NCBI GenBank assembly: GCA_015499995.1
Contig: JADNRV010000034.1
Coordinates: forward strand, 186,001 to 250,000
DNA length: 64,000 nt
Source of the DNA: Flammula alnicola
Lineage: Eukaryota > Basidiomycota > Agaricomycetes > Agaricales > Strophariaceae
Reading direction: 5' to 3'
Positions 44,550 to 56,102 of this stretch are shown piece by piece. The translations under genes were made by a program, and so were the position numbers. The notes beneath the pieces were generated by a model that was given only the letters and a program-made list of their open reading frames with translations, did no database searches and was not told the DNA's origin. Numbering within the stretch: position 1 is the first letter of the stretch; each line of letters opens with the position of its first letter.

Positions 44550-45379
44550 AGCTTAGCTCCGTGTTGGGAAGGCATAGTGGAGAGCTTACAAGATGTAACT
44601 TGATAACAACTGTCGTGGTTTGTCGAAATCCTCATGTTCACCGCGCTGCGCCCCGAGAGGCTGTACATCAGTACAAATGGTTGGATCCGAATCAGCCCTC
44701 AATCTGATGTCTGTTGCCTTGGTGTGAATCATGTGACTAGCTATGGTGCGTCGCGTCCTGTCGCGTCCGACGCGTCGTTTCATTCTGAAAGGGGTAGATG
44801 GTGAGCCCAGACGAAGAGATAAACAAATTGAGAGGGAAATGGTTACGTACTCGAAGGCCAAACAAATGCGCTGTTGCTGCTCGTCTCAGGCGTGTGATGT
44901 CAAGAAGGCGGTCGATGGTCCATTATGGTGTCACAGGACTCAGATGGCCTTTAGAGGAAGGGATAGCTGATGAAGGCACATGCGCGTATGAGCCTCCTCC
45001 GATAAGATGTTGTTGTGCTTGATTTCGATGCGCTCATGACCTTTGGTCGATGCCTGTCTCCATGAGCCTACTAGTAACAGCAGGCGATACCGCGAGAATT
45101 GGCCAGGCTGGTCCTGTTGAAGGTGGGAAAACGTGGAGGCGTGAGTCCTTAGCGTTATCGGGCTCCTTAGCGTTATCGGGCTGTACACGAGGAATTTAAA
45201 GTGCAATATTTAGGTGTTGAGAGAGAAAAGCAGTGGGCATGTTGTGGTTCAGTTATAGGTGGGAAAGTGTAGGGCATCTCGCTTAGTTCATAAGGTTAGG
45301 GTTTAATTTTTCGGCCACCCATCTTGTCCCTGCAACTTCTTGAAGTCTCTTGAAGCCAATCTCTGACGCTCAGCACTTA
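44550..45379. other. Intergenic
   Basis: Promoter of the short PLC gene and non-coding sequence. A 19 bp unit, CCTTAGCGTTATCGGGCT, is repeated twice at about 45147-45183. Confidence 0.6.
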
Positions 45380-45595
45380 CAGGGTCTTGCATAAAAACGT
45401 AGAGTCAATCATTCTCAGAGGTCTGTTTGTACAGCGTTGTGTAGGTATAAAAACGGATATCACGCTTTCCCGCTACAGCAACTTTGTGACTGATGAGTGA
45501 CAATATCATCAATCTTTCTTTTTTTGGTAGGTGGCAACGCTGTACAAACAAATGCGTAATGAATGATTGACTCTACGTTTTTATGCAAGACCCTG
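45380..45595. mobile_element. 216 bp MITE with about 35 bp TIRs and TA target duplication
   Basis: The left end CAGGGTCTTGCATAAAAACG continues TAGAGTCAATCATTC and is mirrored exactly at the right end (finishing CAAGACCCTG). TA flanks both sides (45378-45379 and 45596-45597). A second inverted pair, TGTTTGTACAGCGTTG and CAACGCTGTACAAACA, lies inside, so the whole element can fold into a long double hairpin. No coding capacity. The termini and TA target suggest the Tc1/mariner superfamily, and they differ from those of the 5532 element, so two families are present. Confidence 0.88.
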
Positions 45596-45691
45596 TAGGA
45601 TACATTATATATTTCAGGAGTATCCAAGATTATATAAGACCTCTATGTCTTAATATAAAAGCCCACCGCGGGCAGTTACTTTTTGGTATTA

Positions 45692-46542
45692 GTGGAATGC
45701 AGAGTTGACGTAGCGACCGCTACAAACGGTCGTTACGGAATTGTGTCGCGATTCCCACGCAACAGCAGCAGCACGACAATGAGCTTTTCTCCATGTTTTG
45801 TATCAGGGTTTTGTAACAGTTTTGCGGCACACGGCAGTAACCATCAGTCGGACTTCAAGCAACAATGATCCGTGTAATCACGTGATTCGGCATTATCCTT
45901 GAAGGTTTACATAAGACCTTTACATAATGAATCTTAATATTTTTTAGTTAATAATTCAATGAGAATGTCGCCTTAATATCAGAATGTTAAGACGAATGAA
46001 GTTAGATATGTCCAGACTAGTCGGCGTTCCAGCAAATAACGGCGGTCAACGGCCTGATTATGGCAAATCAACGGTCCTCCGTAGGTCAACCATCAAACAA
46101 CGGCCCGGCCATTACAACAGCAGTCGGAAATTGCCGAAAACTCAGCTGACTAATTATAACAAGAGTCTTGGCTGAAGCCAGTAAACTTCAAAATCGAGGG
46201 ATTTAAAAAATTCTTAGGGTCTAATTGACTAAAATATTGAGCACTGCTGAATTTCAGACCAATTGGATGAGTGGGGAAAGAATTGTACGTCCAGGAGTAA
46301 TAGTGCCTTGTCGAGGTTACCGCGGTGAAAGAACAGCATGCCGGAATGCCGGGTTGTCATAGCCGCTTTCGTGAGGTGCATCCATTTTCAAACTCAGCCT
46401 GATAGCGAGAAGTTGCAGCCGCCGCTACGGTTGGATTGTAGCGAGGGTATTTTACCTGTCGGAGTTGTAGCGCTACAGTCAGCCGTAGCGGTTGTTCAAA
46501 ATCATGTAGCGTAGCGACCGCTACGTCAACTCTGCATTCCAC
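45692..46542. mobile_element. 851 bp TIR element, non-autonomous, TA-flanked
   Basis: The left end GTGGAATGCAGAGTTGACGT continues AGCG; the right end is its reverse complement (ACGTCAACTCTGCATTCCAC). TA lies outside both (45690-45691, 46543-46544). Subterminal sequence is rich in GTAGCG/CGCTAC palindromic motifs (for example TAGCGACCGCTAC on both sides and GTAGCGCTAC at about 46470). No transposase frame is visible. The right end stops only about 35 bp from the YTM1 stop codon. Confidence 0.82.
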
Positions 46543-46577
46543 TATTATGAGAACGAAGTCACTTGGCACTATGGTAT

Positions 46578-48043
46578 TTAGTTGGCTTTCTCCTCACCAA
46601 CTCTCCACACCTCCAGACCGCCTTCGCCTCCGACGCCAACAATTCCACGCTTCCAATCAACGCTTAGGACCTTCTTTTTACCCTCCCAGGCCTTGAATGT
46701 CGCCATGGCGCCTTTCGTGCTCCGGAGATCCCAGACGCGGACGACACCGTCATACGCGCCTGTCACTACCTGATGCGAATTGCTTTCGCAGACGGCTACG
46801 CATGAAGGAGTCGCAGGGTGCTGGAATGTAGCGGTAGCGGCCGAGAGGCTGGTGGGTGAGGTGCGGAGGTCGTACAGTGTCATTGTTCTGTCGGTGGATG
46901 TGGCAAGGGCGCCGTTTCCGTCTTGCGTTAGTGCAAGGTCGAGAAAGGGCTTTTCAGATGCATTCTGCGAAAGAAAAAGGTTAGCGAGGCGCAAGGACAA
47001 TTGAAGACAGACTTACGATGGTATGCTCGCATACGCCATATTCTGTATCCCACGTCCTCACAGTTGAGTCGAACGCACAACTGGCCGCCTTCTTGTCTTC
47101 TTTGCCGAACAGCACCTTCGATACCCGAGCCGTATGTGACTTCAGAACCAGCAGAGGCGCCTTTCTTGGAGCCTTAGAAGATTCCTCTACACGCCGTCTT
47201 TTTTTACGATCCCGCTCATTCAGAATTGGTTCAGGAACCTCGTCTGACGATGGTACCAAAGTGTCCCAAAAGCCGATGAGACCGTCCCATGACGATGTAA
47301 GGAGGTGGGTACCGGCAACATTCGAGGCAATCGAAGAGACTGGTGAGGTGTGGAGGTGAAGAGAGGACAGTACTTTTGATGTAGGAGATGACGAAGGGTT
47401 GAGGCTGATTTGGGTTATTTGCGCGGTAAGATCTTGTGAAGAGGTGGCGACTGTGAAATTCGATTCTTCTTCTGACGGTGATGGAACGATACATATCGAG
47501 GTTATGGGTGCTGTATGTACCAAGGTAGCTGAAACGAGGTTTTTTGAGTAGTCGAATGCGCGTATTCGCCCATCATAAGAAGCGGTAATGAAGAAGCTGG
47601 AGGCCACGGTTAAGTTTACACGGCCAAAAGGAATAGTGCAATGCTACGCACCCCTGTACTTGGCATGAAACAGATGACACCCAGTCTTCATGGGGGAAGT
47701 CGGACATTTTTTGAGGCGGCATAATCGACTCGATATACTCGATCTCGAGCGTTTCTTCCTAATATTATATAAGTTTTCAAGAAGAACGATAGAAGTCAGC
47801 ACGCACCTCTCCGACGCCATTTTCTGCACACCATTCACTTAGGGTAGTGTGCAGAAGTTCTCCACGAACAAGGAAATCGAAAGGGATTGGTTTATCCAAA
47901 GATAGTGCCTTGTTAATCAGTTGTGAAAGTTGGTACCGTTTCCAGGCAGTTGGGATCATGAATTTCTGAGTCGGTAGAGGATATTGGGTTTGTGTGGTGA
48001 ATACCACGGGCTGCGATACCATACTTGAAGAGTTCGACGCCAT
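46578..48043 (-). CDS. YTM1: Ribosome biogenesis protein YTM1 (WDR12)
   Basis: YTM1 forms the PeBoW-type complex with NOP7 and ERB1, and the AAA ATPase Rea1/Mdn1 pulls it from pre-60S particles in the nucleolus. Four exons (47807-48043, 47652-47758, 47017-47596, 46578-46964) give 436 residues. The N-terminal NLE (ubiquitin-like) domain is clear: FTTQTQYPLPTQKFMIPTAW, RYQLSQLINKALSL, PIPFDFLVRGELL, EETLEIEYIESIMPP. WD repeats follow (FFITASYDGRIRAFDYSKN, LLTSSWDGLIGFWD, AASCAFDSTVRTWDTE, ALATSTDRTMTLYDLR, VVTGAYDGVVRVWDLR, VGVGGEGGLEVWRVGEE). A basic NERDRKKRRRVEE insert separates repeats. Start at 48043 (MASNSSSM) precedes the NLE domain. It shares a short (about 170 bp) divergent promoter region with the F-box-like gene. 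Confidence 0.95.
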
Positions 48044-48211
48044 TTTGGTTTTCTTCTGTGAAAATCCCGAGGGCGCGGTCAATGTCGATTCTCGAAGGCT
48101 TACTAGAGGTGACGGTCGAGCTGGTGACGGAGAAAAAATGATCATGTGATGGTTGTTTGGGTTTGCATCAACAGCATTTCTGGCTTGCCGCTTGAGCCTG
48201 CTAACGACGAT

Positions 48212-49512
48212 AATATGGCTCCCAATGGCTCTCCCGTCTTCCCTATGGAAATAATCGCCAAAATTGCGGAAGACATCGATTGGTCTTCCCGAGATCTCAG
48301 TGCGCTATCGCTGACGTGTCGCGGCCTAGTCCGTGTCTGCCAGCGACGTCTTTATGACATGGTATATGTTGGGGATTATGAAACTACTGAAGAAACTGAA
48401 CGAAAGAACGGAGCCCTCCATGAATTGCTCAGTACCTCACCCCATATTGCGGACTACATATGCGCATTGCGTTACAACCCCACCACTGAATGGACGTCCG
48501 AATCCGATCTCCTCCTCCGCATATCGGCCAGATTGCACCACATTCAAGATTTTTTACTTGAAGGACCGTCTTCGTCTTCGAATTGGGAGGATTTCAGTAC
48601 TTATACACAGTCGGCCGTCACGAAGATAATCCAGGCGCACAGCTTAACTCGTCTCAGCATGGCGAATTTGGAAGACTTTCCACTATCCATCCTTTCAGCC
48701 GCCTACAACCTTACGGATCTCCTCTTTCAGGACATGCTCCAAAATTACCCCTCTGGAAGTGTCGGAGTCGCCACTACAGTCGGTCATCCTCCGATCCATC
48801 GCAGCTCTGCTCGTCTACGGACATATTCTACCTTACAATGTGCTGGCGTAACATCGACATTGATCGATGATTCCATTCTCGATTTCTCTCATCTCAAGGA
48901 GCTTAAAGTTGCATGGGGCGATTACCGGGATGTAACGACGACGAAGAAATTGATGGCGGTTGCTCGTTCAATTGAAAAATTTGATTGCCAAGGTACGAAT
49001 AGTACTGAACCTATATCGTTTGAAAGTAAATGCTTAACGAACAATTTACTACAGTACTATCCTCGCAAGTTGCTCGATCAATGACTGAGGACTTGATGAC
49101 TATGATTTTGAGCGGGTCTCACCGGACATTGAAAACCCTTGAATTGGCGACAGATCTACCCTCCTTCCCCACCATATGCATTCTGCTGGAATCATTGGGA
49201 AACAGGAATGTGCTTGAAAAACTCACCATCAGCATGTCAGGGGACTCCCGTATACCATTCAAATTTGATGGCCAATTAGAGCATTTTAGTGCTCTCCTCA
49301 GCTCAGATGCCTTTCCTCGTCTAAGGGTGGTCGAGCTGGATTCGAGGCTCCCACGTCCTCCTCGTAACCCACGTCATTCTCGTAACCCACGTCATCCTCG
49401 TAAGGACCAAGATCACGAAGAATATCTGGAAACTGTGAGACAAGAGTGTCACGACCAATTGGCCGGACTGCGTAGAAGGGAGGGCTTGGATCTAAAATAT
49501 ACAGTACTGTAG
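48212..49512 (+). CDS. F-box-like protein
   Basis: Two exons (48212-48992, 49055-49512) give 412 residues. The N-terminus VFPMEIIAKIAEDIDWSSRD followed by LSALSLTCRGLVRVCQRRLY fits an F-box, the Skp1-binding segment of SCF ubiquitin ligases. The rest is the leucine-spaced, weakly repeated type common in expanded agaricomycete F-box-like families (FSHLKELKVAW, LKTLELATDLPS, FPRLRVVELDSRL). Near the C-terminus an 18 bp unit is repeated about two and a half times (PRNPRHSRNPRHPRKD). Start at 48212 is preferred because the next residues, MAPNGSPVFP, match the truncated copy downstream; 48146 is the other in-frame Met. A disabled copy follows 170 bp downstream. Confidence 0.78.
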
Positions 49513-49680
49513 TATAGGTGGCAATGTTAAGTAGTTGTCTGCGTTGCAGACCATCGAATTATGCAGCCATGGTTCCACATCGTTGGAGGACTGGAGGCTA
49601 GCGGTCCGGGTCCGGGTTTAGCCCCTCCTCATCTAGCTTGAGCCCTGAGCCCTCCATAACGCACTAGCACGACCGCTAAC

Positions 49681-50260
49681 GTGATTCCTCTTAACTTTCC
49701 AGTCTTCCCCATGGACGTATTCGACAAAATCGCAGACGTATCTCTCACATGCTGTGGCTTAGTCTCTGTCTGCCAGCGACGTCTTATCGGTGCACACACA
49801 CTGCAATACAGCATAGGCGCTGAAGGGCAATCCGAACCGGATCTCCTCCGTATCCTCTGCATGTTGGCCAGGCTGCACCACGTCCAAGATTTTACTCTCG
49901 AAGAGTCGCTTCTCTCTTCAAATGGATGGAAATCGGTCCTCTCACACAATCGGCCCTCACAGGGACAATCCAGTCTCCCAGTTTAACTCTTCTAAGCCTC
50001 GCAGATTTCACTGTGGGAGCGGCTTAGCCTCTTAGGTTGCCGAACACAAATCATTTGCATCCGATGGACAATTAAAGCACTTTTGTACTCTCCTCAGCTC
50101 AGGTGCATTTCCTCGTCTACGGGTGGTTGAGCTGGAGCTGGTACAGAACCCCAGTGATGAGGCGAAATATGGCGAAGAACATCTGGAAAGCGCGAGCCTG
50201 ACCAACTGGCCAAGCTGCATGGTATGGGGGGCTTGGATCTAAACTATACAGTAGATAATA
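49681..50260 (+). pseudogene. Truncated copy of the F-box-like gene
   Basis: VFPMDVFDKIADVSLTCCGL then VSVCQRRL aligns with the F-box of the upstream gene but with a deletion in the middle. LLRILCMLARLHHVQDF aligns with LLLRISARLHHIQDF. The frame then ends after SSNGWKSVLSHNRPSQ. From about 50055 a second block, DGQLKHFCTLLSSGAFPRLR then VVELEL, aligns with the C-terminal part of the intact gene, so the middle is deleted. The 3' flank (GGGCTTGGATCTAAA, later CATACAGCCATGGTTCC) also matches the flank of the intact copy, so the whole unit was duplicated. No start codon in a useful place. Confidence 0.8.
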
Positions 50261-50304
50261 GATTATACGTAGTAATATTAAATAGCATACGGGTTGCACG
50301 CAGA

Positions 50305-51807
50305 TCATCGAATCATACAGCCATGGTTCCCAAGATACGCTACACCGTCCTCAAAAAGATTTCCTGAGCAACACGAACATGGCGCCTTCCACCTATTCTC
50401 TGCTTTCTCGCTCTGGCTCACCAACTGATGTGACCGTCTTGAGGTACTATAGCGAGAAGGGCTGGACCCCGACGAGCGGCGAGATGCGTGCCGCGAGAGA
50501 TTGTCTTCTCCGTGCCCTCCTGCATCTTTTTGTTTGCCCTTTGCATCCTTCTTCGAAGGCTTCGAAGGCTTGTTGCTTTGCTGCGGTTTCTCCTGGGGTT
50601 TTTCAATCTCGATTTCGACCTCTTTCCGCGTCGATGAGTTCCTCCAGAATCCAAGCATACCAACCAATGCCTTCATCCCCTTCGCTGGAGGAGCGACAGC
50701 GTGGATCAGTCCCTCAGTAGGTCCCACACCACTGTCATGTGGGGCTACCTCGGAGTGCCCCGCTGAACTTGGCGCCGCGCTCCGCGCAAACGCGACCGAC
50801 TTCCACGCTGTGCTAGACGACGTAAGGAGGTCAGGGAATCGAATATGTGCTGCGTTGACCTGACATCAAATATCGAAAGTTAGCTAACAGAATTAAAGAT
50901 AGCACGATGCGAAAAGCTAAAACGCACCACATTGTAGTACTCCTGGAATCCTTCCTTCAGTTCGGCCCATCGCTTATATTTATCCACTGCACCGTTTGCT
51001 TGAGGCTGGGAAGAGGGAAGCAACGAAGGGTTCTCGGAAGCGAGATCCTCTTTGACGCACTGCCACCACTCCGCCACGCTTCCTACGGCGCGAGAGAACT
51101 CGGATAGGAGATTGAGGTTGGCGACGAGATCCGTTCCAACATCTTTCAGGTGGATTTTCATAGTTTCGGCTGGAGTTTAGAAGAGTTTAGAACGCGACAG
51201 TGGGTCAGATGATTAGAGACGCGGATCGAGCGGGACGGCTAACCGTGTGTTGGGTCCGGAGGCACCAATGCGACAAACATGTTGTCCTTCGTCAAAGCAG
51301 CGATCTGGGAAACGGTGACACCAGCGAATTAAAAATTATTGAATCTATATACACTCAGAAAACAGTAGAGGACTTACCTTGTACACCTCCTGCTTGATAT
51401 CCCTAAAACCCTCCATAACTCTTTGCGAGATCTCCTGTGCTTTCGCAGAGTGATCACGAAGGCCATCGACGGTGACATTCGCCTCCCAGTCCGCATCCTC
51501 CGTGTCACATAGGATCATCGCGTCGGTAGTCAGCTGATATCCGAGCTGAGCGACAAGCATGCTCGAGTCGATGAGCTGGACGAGAGAAATGATTTTGTTG
51601 AGAATCTTCGTTAGAACCGGGTTGGGGTCGGAGGAGCTTCGTACGGGTTAACATTGGTCAAAGCTTGGAACGGCGGCAGAAGGTAAATACTCACCTTCGC
51701 ATGTGAGAGAAGGAGGCAAGACGATCTAGCGTTTTCCTTGTCGTTTTGGCGATCGCGATCAAGTCGAGCTCTGGGAGAGGAGGACGAGCATTCGAAGCTG
51801 AAGCCAT
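50305..51807 (-). CDS. Conserved-looking protein of unknown function
   Basis: Five exons (51695-51807, 51378-51636, 51244-51304, 50928-51169, 50305-50859) join in phase to 409 residues. Not recognised. The first 260 residues look helical and soluble: LDLIAIAKTTRKTLDRLASF, ILNKIISLVQLIDSSMLVAQ, LRDHSAKAQEISQRVMEGF, ETMKIHLKDVGTDLVANLN, KRWAELKEGFQEYYNV. The C-terminal third is Ser/Lys-rich and probably disordered (EKPQEKPQQSNKPSKPSKKD). Cysteines cluster near the end (APCSCCSGN). No signal peptide or membrane helix. The intact five-exon structure supports a real gene. The 3' end lies within the flank of the duplicated F-box unit. Confidence 0.7.
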
Positions 51808-53286
51808 CTGGGATTTTTTTTTTCTGAGTAGAGAGAGGAGAGATCAAGTAACAAAGTAGACAGATGGGCGTGCTTTCATGTTTATATGTCTGCACGCCCC
51901 TGCGCTACGATGTGCCGGTTCTGCGTTCATGAGGCATAGCATATGAGTATATTAAACACACGCTGAGGAGACGTGTTCCCGCCATAGACTGGAGCCATCA
52001 ACCTCATGTACGAGGAGCCGTTCCGTGGAAATGCCTAAACTGCGATGGAAGGGCGTCTATACATGTTTAATAGCGCTATATTTAGCACCCGCATTACGAC
52101 GGTGACGGTAGTAGGAACGAGATTCGCCTCGTGGATAATGGATTGCCAAGTGGTGCTCTTGAAACGCATCCCGAGAGGACAGGAGATTGACTTGCGAAAT
52201 TAAAAGCCGTTCACGACCTGGCCACAGCCACACCAGGGAAAATGCCATGGAGGATCTTGGTGAAAACTACTCCTCGGAGCTCGCCAGTACTAGGAGGAAA
52301 TGTATGTTGTACTGTTGTCGAGACACGTCTGTCCGGCCGCATGGTGGGAAGGATCCACTTCATGAAACCGCACCCGAATAACTGGAGATTTACGCTGGGT
52401 AGACTGCTCCGGTTTGACAAAAGGGACGATATGTTGGCGTCCTGTTCTATTTTGCGACTGAGCACTCGGGCGCTTAAGTCTGAGTAGCATGCTTGCAAAG
52501 TTTTGAGGCCAGATTTAAAAGAAGGATGGAAGTAATTGAAGGGAGAACATGGGAACGGAATGAACGTCGGTACTTCCGAACGAGACCGGAATTGTTTAGG
52601 GAAGGTCACATGGAAATTGATGGAATTCGCACGGCAATTCGCACTGCAAATTGAAATTGGTCTGCTCACCATTCATCGAATGCTTGTAGGCCCGCTCTGA
52701 TGTGATGTGATTAGCAACAAGCGGTTCCGTACGGAAGCGGCTGGAGTTCGTAAGTAAATTAAATTCAGATTTTGGCACAATGCACGAGCGTCAGTTCGGA
52801 AAGTTTGTTATACTTGATACTATCATACTTACTCCAGTAAACTGATCAGCTGCCAACATGAATCCTCTGTTGCATTTTTAAGACCTTTCGGCCGAAGAAG
52901 TGGCGGCGAATAAGTCTAGATGGGCACCTGTTTGTTGTAGGCGCGCGAGTCCCAAATACGAGGAACTTGCTTGATAACGATTTACGTTGTTCGAAATTCG
53001 GCAATTTTTTCGCTCTCATGAAGACAAAAAAAATAATAGAGCACAAGTTTTATTTACATTCCAGCGAGGGCTTGCGCCGACTATAAAAACCTTTGGGGAA
53101 GCGGCAGATTGGACTGCTTGGCAGCAGTGAGAAGACACCTTCCAAATTGGGCAATCTTACAGATTTGTCGTTGGTCTGTAAATTGGTTTTCTCTTGTTTC
53201 TCTCCTTCACCACCACTCAGTCTCCTGTGCTCAAAGGCTTTTATGATCTCCTTCTCCAACTCTTGAGGTTTTTAACCGCGCTCCTC
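51808..53286. other. Intergenic between divergent genes
   Basis: Promoters of the unknown gene (near 51810) and of the ERT1-type regulator (up to 53286). Scattered frames of 60-150 codons at 52200-52680 are on opposite strands and look incidental. Confidence 0.55.
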
Positions 53287-55370
53287 ATGTCGACATTCAC
53301 TACCTACGCGGAGTCGGCGCACAGCGCGACGTCGACGTCTAATGTCAACATCACGACCGCAGAGGCGCAGAATCAAGCCTCGTCCTCGGCAGGTGACGAT
53401 GACGCAGGCAAGAAAAAGAAAACTGCGAAGAGGAGAAAAGTAAACCACGCTTGCTTGTACTGCCGTCGCAGCCATATGACTTGCGACGAGGGAAGGCCCT
53501 GCCAACGATGGTTAGTCGTGCTTTATTCTTTGTCTCGTCCAAAGGCTTGGTGCACGTATTCTTGGCTCACTATAACTTCGGACCATCGTTGACATGTTCT
53601 GATTTTCTTGGTGAAAATAGCATTAAGCGCGAGATAGGGCACTTATGCCATGACGAGCGGCGGCCTAAAGTAGGAGATAAACCTCCAGGTCCGCCTGCTG
53701 GTGCCCAGGGTGTCGACCTATCCAGAACTTATGCTCCTGGTAAGCCTTCTTACTTTGCTCAATAGACTTCATTTTTCACACATACTAGTGACTGTCTATC
53801 AGACTGCACCACCGCAGTCCAACTCGACGTGGCCTCTATCAGTACCATCGTACATGTACCAGCCAGAGACTTTTGGGAACGAGTTTTCGGTCCTGACGTA
53901 CGTGCCGTCAGTTACTCTGGTTTTTGAGCTCATGTTCACGATTTTACAGCGACTTTCTCGAAACTTTGGACGATGGCTCATTCTTTACCCCGCCGACGAC
54001 AGTCGCCCCTTCGCTAGTGTCATCAGCGTCTTTCGCATCAACTAGTACGACTATCTCGGCAAATCCGGCATCCACCACAACAACGTTGACCACAGCTCAG
54101 CTGCAAGCCACTGTCTATGCTGCTGCGGCCGTCAATTCGGCAGACCCTCCGGCTGCTTCGCAAGAATCATCAGAAACCATCCTTCCAGCGGCGACGAAGA
54201 CGGAAAAATTTCTTCTAACCGCCGCTGATCAGGAGCCTGGCTCGCGCGATGAAAGGCTGAACAGGGTTATTAGGAGCAAGTACGAGGCTGGGCTGTTGAA
54301 GCCTTACAACTATGTCAAGGGATATGCGAGATTATCGAGATGGATGGATCGAAAGTGAGTCTCTTCGTTTATCATCTCAAGGCTTCACTTAACGCTGTTG
54401 TCTTCCAGCGTCTCTCAAGAATCGAAACAACAAATCCTTCAACCACTCTCAGTCCTTCGGCCCAAGTTTAGGGTAAGCCTGAACTTCTTCTCACCGTCGT
54501 GTGTCTAGCTTATTTCATGTTCACAGGCCGTCGCGCAATCTCTTCGAGACCTTGTGCGCATGTTTCTCGTCTATTCGCTTCCCAATTCCCGCACTAAAGC
54601 CACAACTTTGACATTGTACAGGATTTGGTGTTCATCGAAGAAGCCTTCGAGCGTATGCTCCTTGACTACGACCGTGTCTTCTCGGCGATGGGTGTTCCTG
54701 CATGTCTCTGGCGACGAACGGGCGAGATATACAAAGGCAATCGCGAGTTTACCGAGCTCGTGGGTGTCGATGGGTACATGATGCGTGATGTGAGTACAAG
54801 CAAAATTTCCAATGCCACAAGGTCCTCGACCTTGTGGAGGCAGTGGTGGAGGCGGAATGATGGTAATGCTGACTATTATGACGGCTTGGCAGGGTCGCTT
54901 GTGTATCTATGAGCTCATGGCAGAAGAATCGGCCGTCAATTATTGGGAGGTACGCTCCTTCTCTCTCACATCACCACTTTCTGATTCACATGTCATCTCG
55001 TACACCCAGAAATATGGTCATGTCGCTTTTGACTCGAGCCAGAAGGCCGTCCTGACGTCCTGTGTGCTGCGATACAAGCCCGTGCTCAACTCGGGCGTTG
55101 CGAGCCCCGTCGTCAGCAAAGCTACTCCATCTGGTACGCTGTCTCATGCGGCCTTTCCATGGTATTTTTGGTTGGCGATCGATTAACTGACTGGGATTGG
55201 CGTCAACAGGAAACACACCTGGCTCTAGCGGGTCCAGCGCACTGGTGAAAAAGGAAGAGGAGCAGCAGCCCATGGAAGAGGGCTTCATCAACTGCTGCTT
55301 CTCGTTTACCATTCGGAGAGACAAGTGGGGGATTCCCAGTATGATTGTGGGGAATTTCATTCAGTGCTAG
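53287..55370 (+). CDS. Zn2Cys6 transcription factor, ERT1/AcuK type with PAS domain
   Basis: ERT1, RDS2 and Aspergillus AcuK/AcuM activate gluconeogenic and respiratory genes. About ten exons give roughly 485 residues; the first are 53287-53510, 53621-53739, 53789-53897, 53950-54354 and 54409-54472. The zinc cluster is near the N-terminus and spans the first intron: KRRKVNHACLYCRRSHMTCD, EGRPCQRC, IKREIGHLCHDE, six Cys in the family arrangement. A Ser/Thr-rich linker follows, then KYEAGLLKPYNYVKGYARLS. A PAS-type domain reads RVFSAMGVPACLWRRTGEIY, GNREFTELVGV, RLCIYELMAEESAVNYWEKY. The C-terminus GFINCCFSFTIRRDKWGIPS then MIVGNFI is typical of the subfamily. Start at 53287 (MSTFTTYAES) is the first Met giving this protein. 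It converges on PCC1. Confidence 0.9.
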
Positions 55371-55691
55371 GATACCAAGTATGCTGGGTTATGTGCGGGT
55401 TTGGACATATGGATAAGAGGAACCGAGGAGAGGAAGGAGAAGCTATGGGAAGGAAAACTATGTCAACTAAACGATTTATGTTGAGTGTATGAACATTATA
55501 GGTCGGGGTTAAGGTACTTATTGGTAGCAAACTCACTAATAGCGACTGCGAGTTAAAGTATTTCTGTATGTGCTCGATTTCAAAAGTTCAATGGAAAGTT
55601 ATGTTTGATTGTTTCGAAGCGTTCTCGGTCGAATGTTAGGCCGTCCTCCATGGCTTGCAAAAGTACACGCTCTTTTCACAACATCAAACTC
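55371..55691. other. Shared 3' region of two convergent genes
   Basis: Holds the 3' untranslated regions of the ERT1-type gene and PCC1. No coding exon. Confidence 0.6.
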
Positions 55692-56102
55692 CTATGAGGC
55701 GCCTTTCTCGGCCTCTTCTCCGAACTGCTCTATTGTGCGAACGACCAAGTCGACATTCTCGAGGAACGCATTGAGAGTCAGTCTTGCCAATCTGACGGTC
55801 AACGTCTGGAAAGTCCTGTCATTAGCCAAGATCATTAAGGTCAGGACTCGTCCAGGATATTCTTAAGAATTTGAAGTCATGCATACGCAGTGAGTGTATT
55901 GTCTTGGATGGACAGTTCTCTTTTCACGGCGCGGGGTTGCAGTTCGGCGTCGACCTCAATGACTTGTTTCACGATCGCTGCATGTTTGCTGGATGCGAAG
56001 GGTATTTCGATGGTACTGTGTAAATGCAGCGGATGTCATCGAATCGACTTCAGCTTGAAATTTGAGTAAAGGACTATACATGATATGCCAATCTTGACTC
56101 AT
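55692..56102 (-). CDS. PCC1: EKC/KEOPS complex subunit PCC1
   Basis: PCC1 is the small dimeric subunit of the KEOPS complex, which makes the universal N6-threonylcarbamoyl-adenosine in ANN-decoding tRNAs and affects telomeres and transcription. Three exons (56080-56102, 55887-56015, 55692-55815) give 91 residues, the normal size. The sequence matches the family: an N-terminal strand TIEIPFASSKHAAIVKQVIE, then VDAELQPRAVKRELSI with DNTLTA, then the signature TFQTLTVRLARLTLNAFLEN followed by VDLVVRTIEQF. The first exon, MSQDWHII, is short, and its phase and splice sites fit well. No single exon is long enough to be noticed alone. Confidence 0.9.

Noticed and set aside
51781..51895. Extension of the unknown gene at 50305 upstream of 51807
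   Set aside because: The upstream reading is in a different frame and contains a T-rich stretch typical of a leader; the Met at 51807 starts the frame that splices properly.
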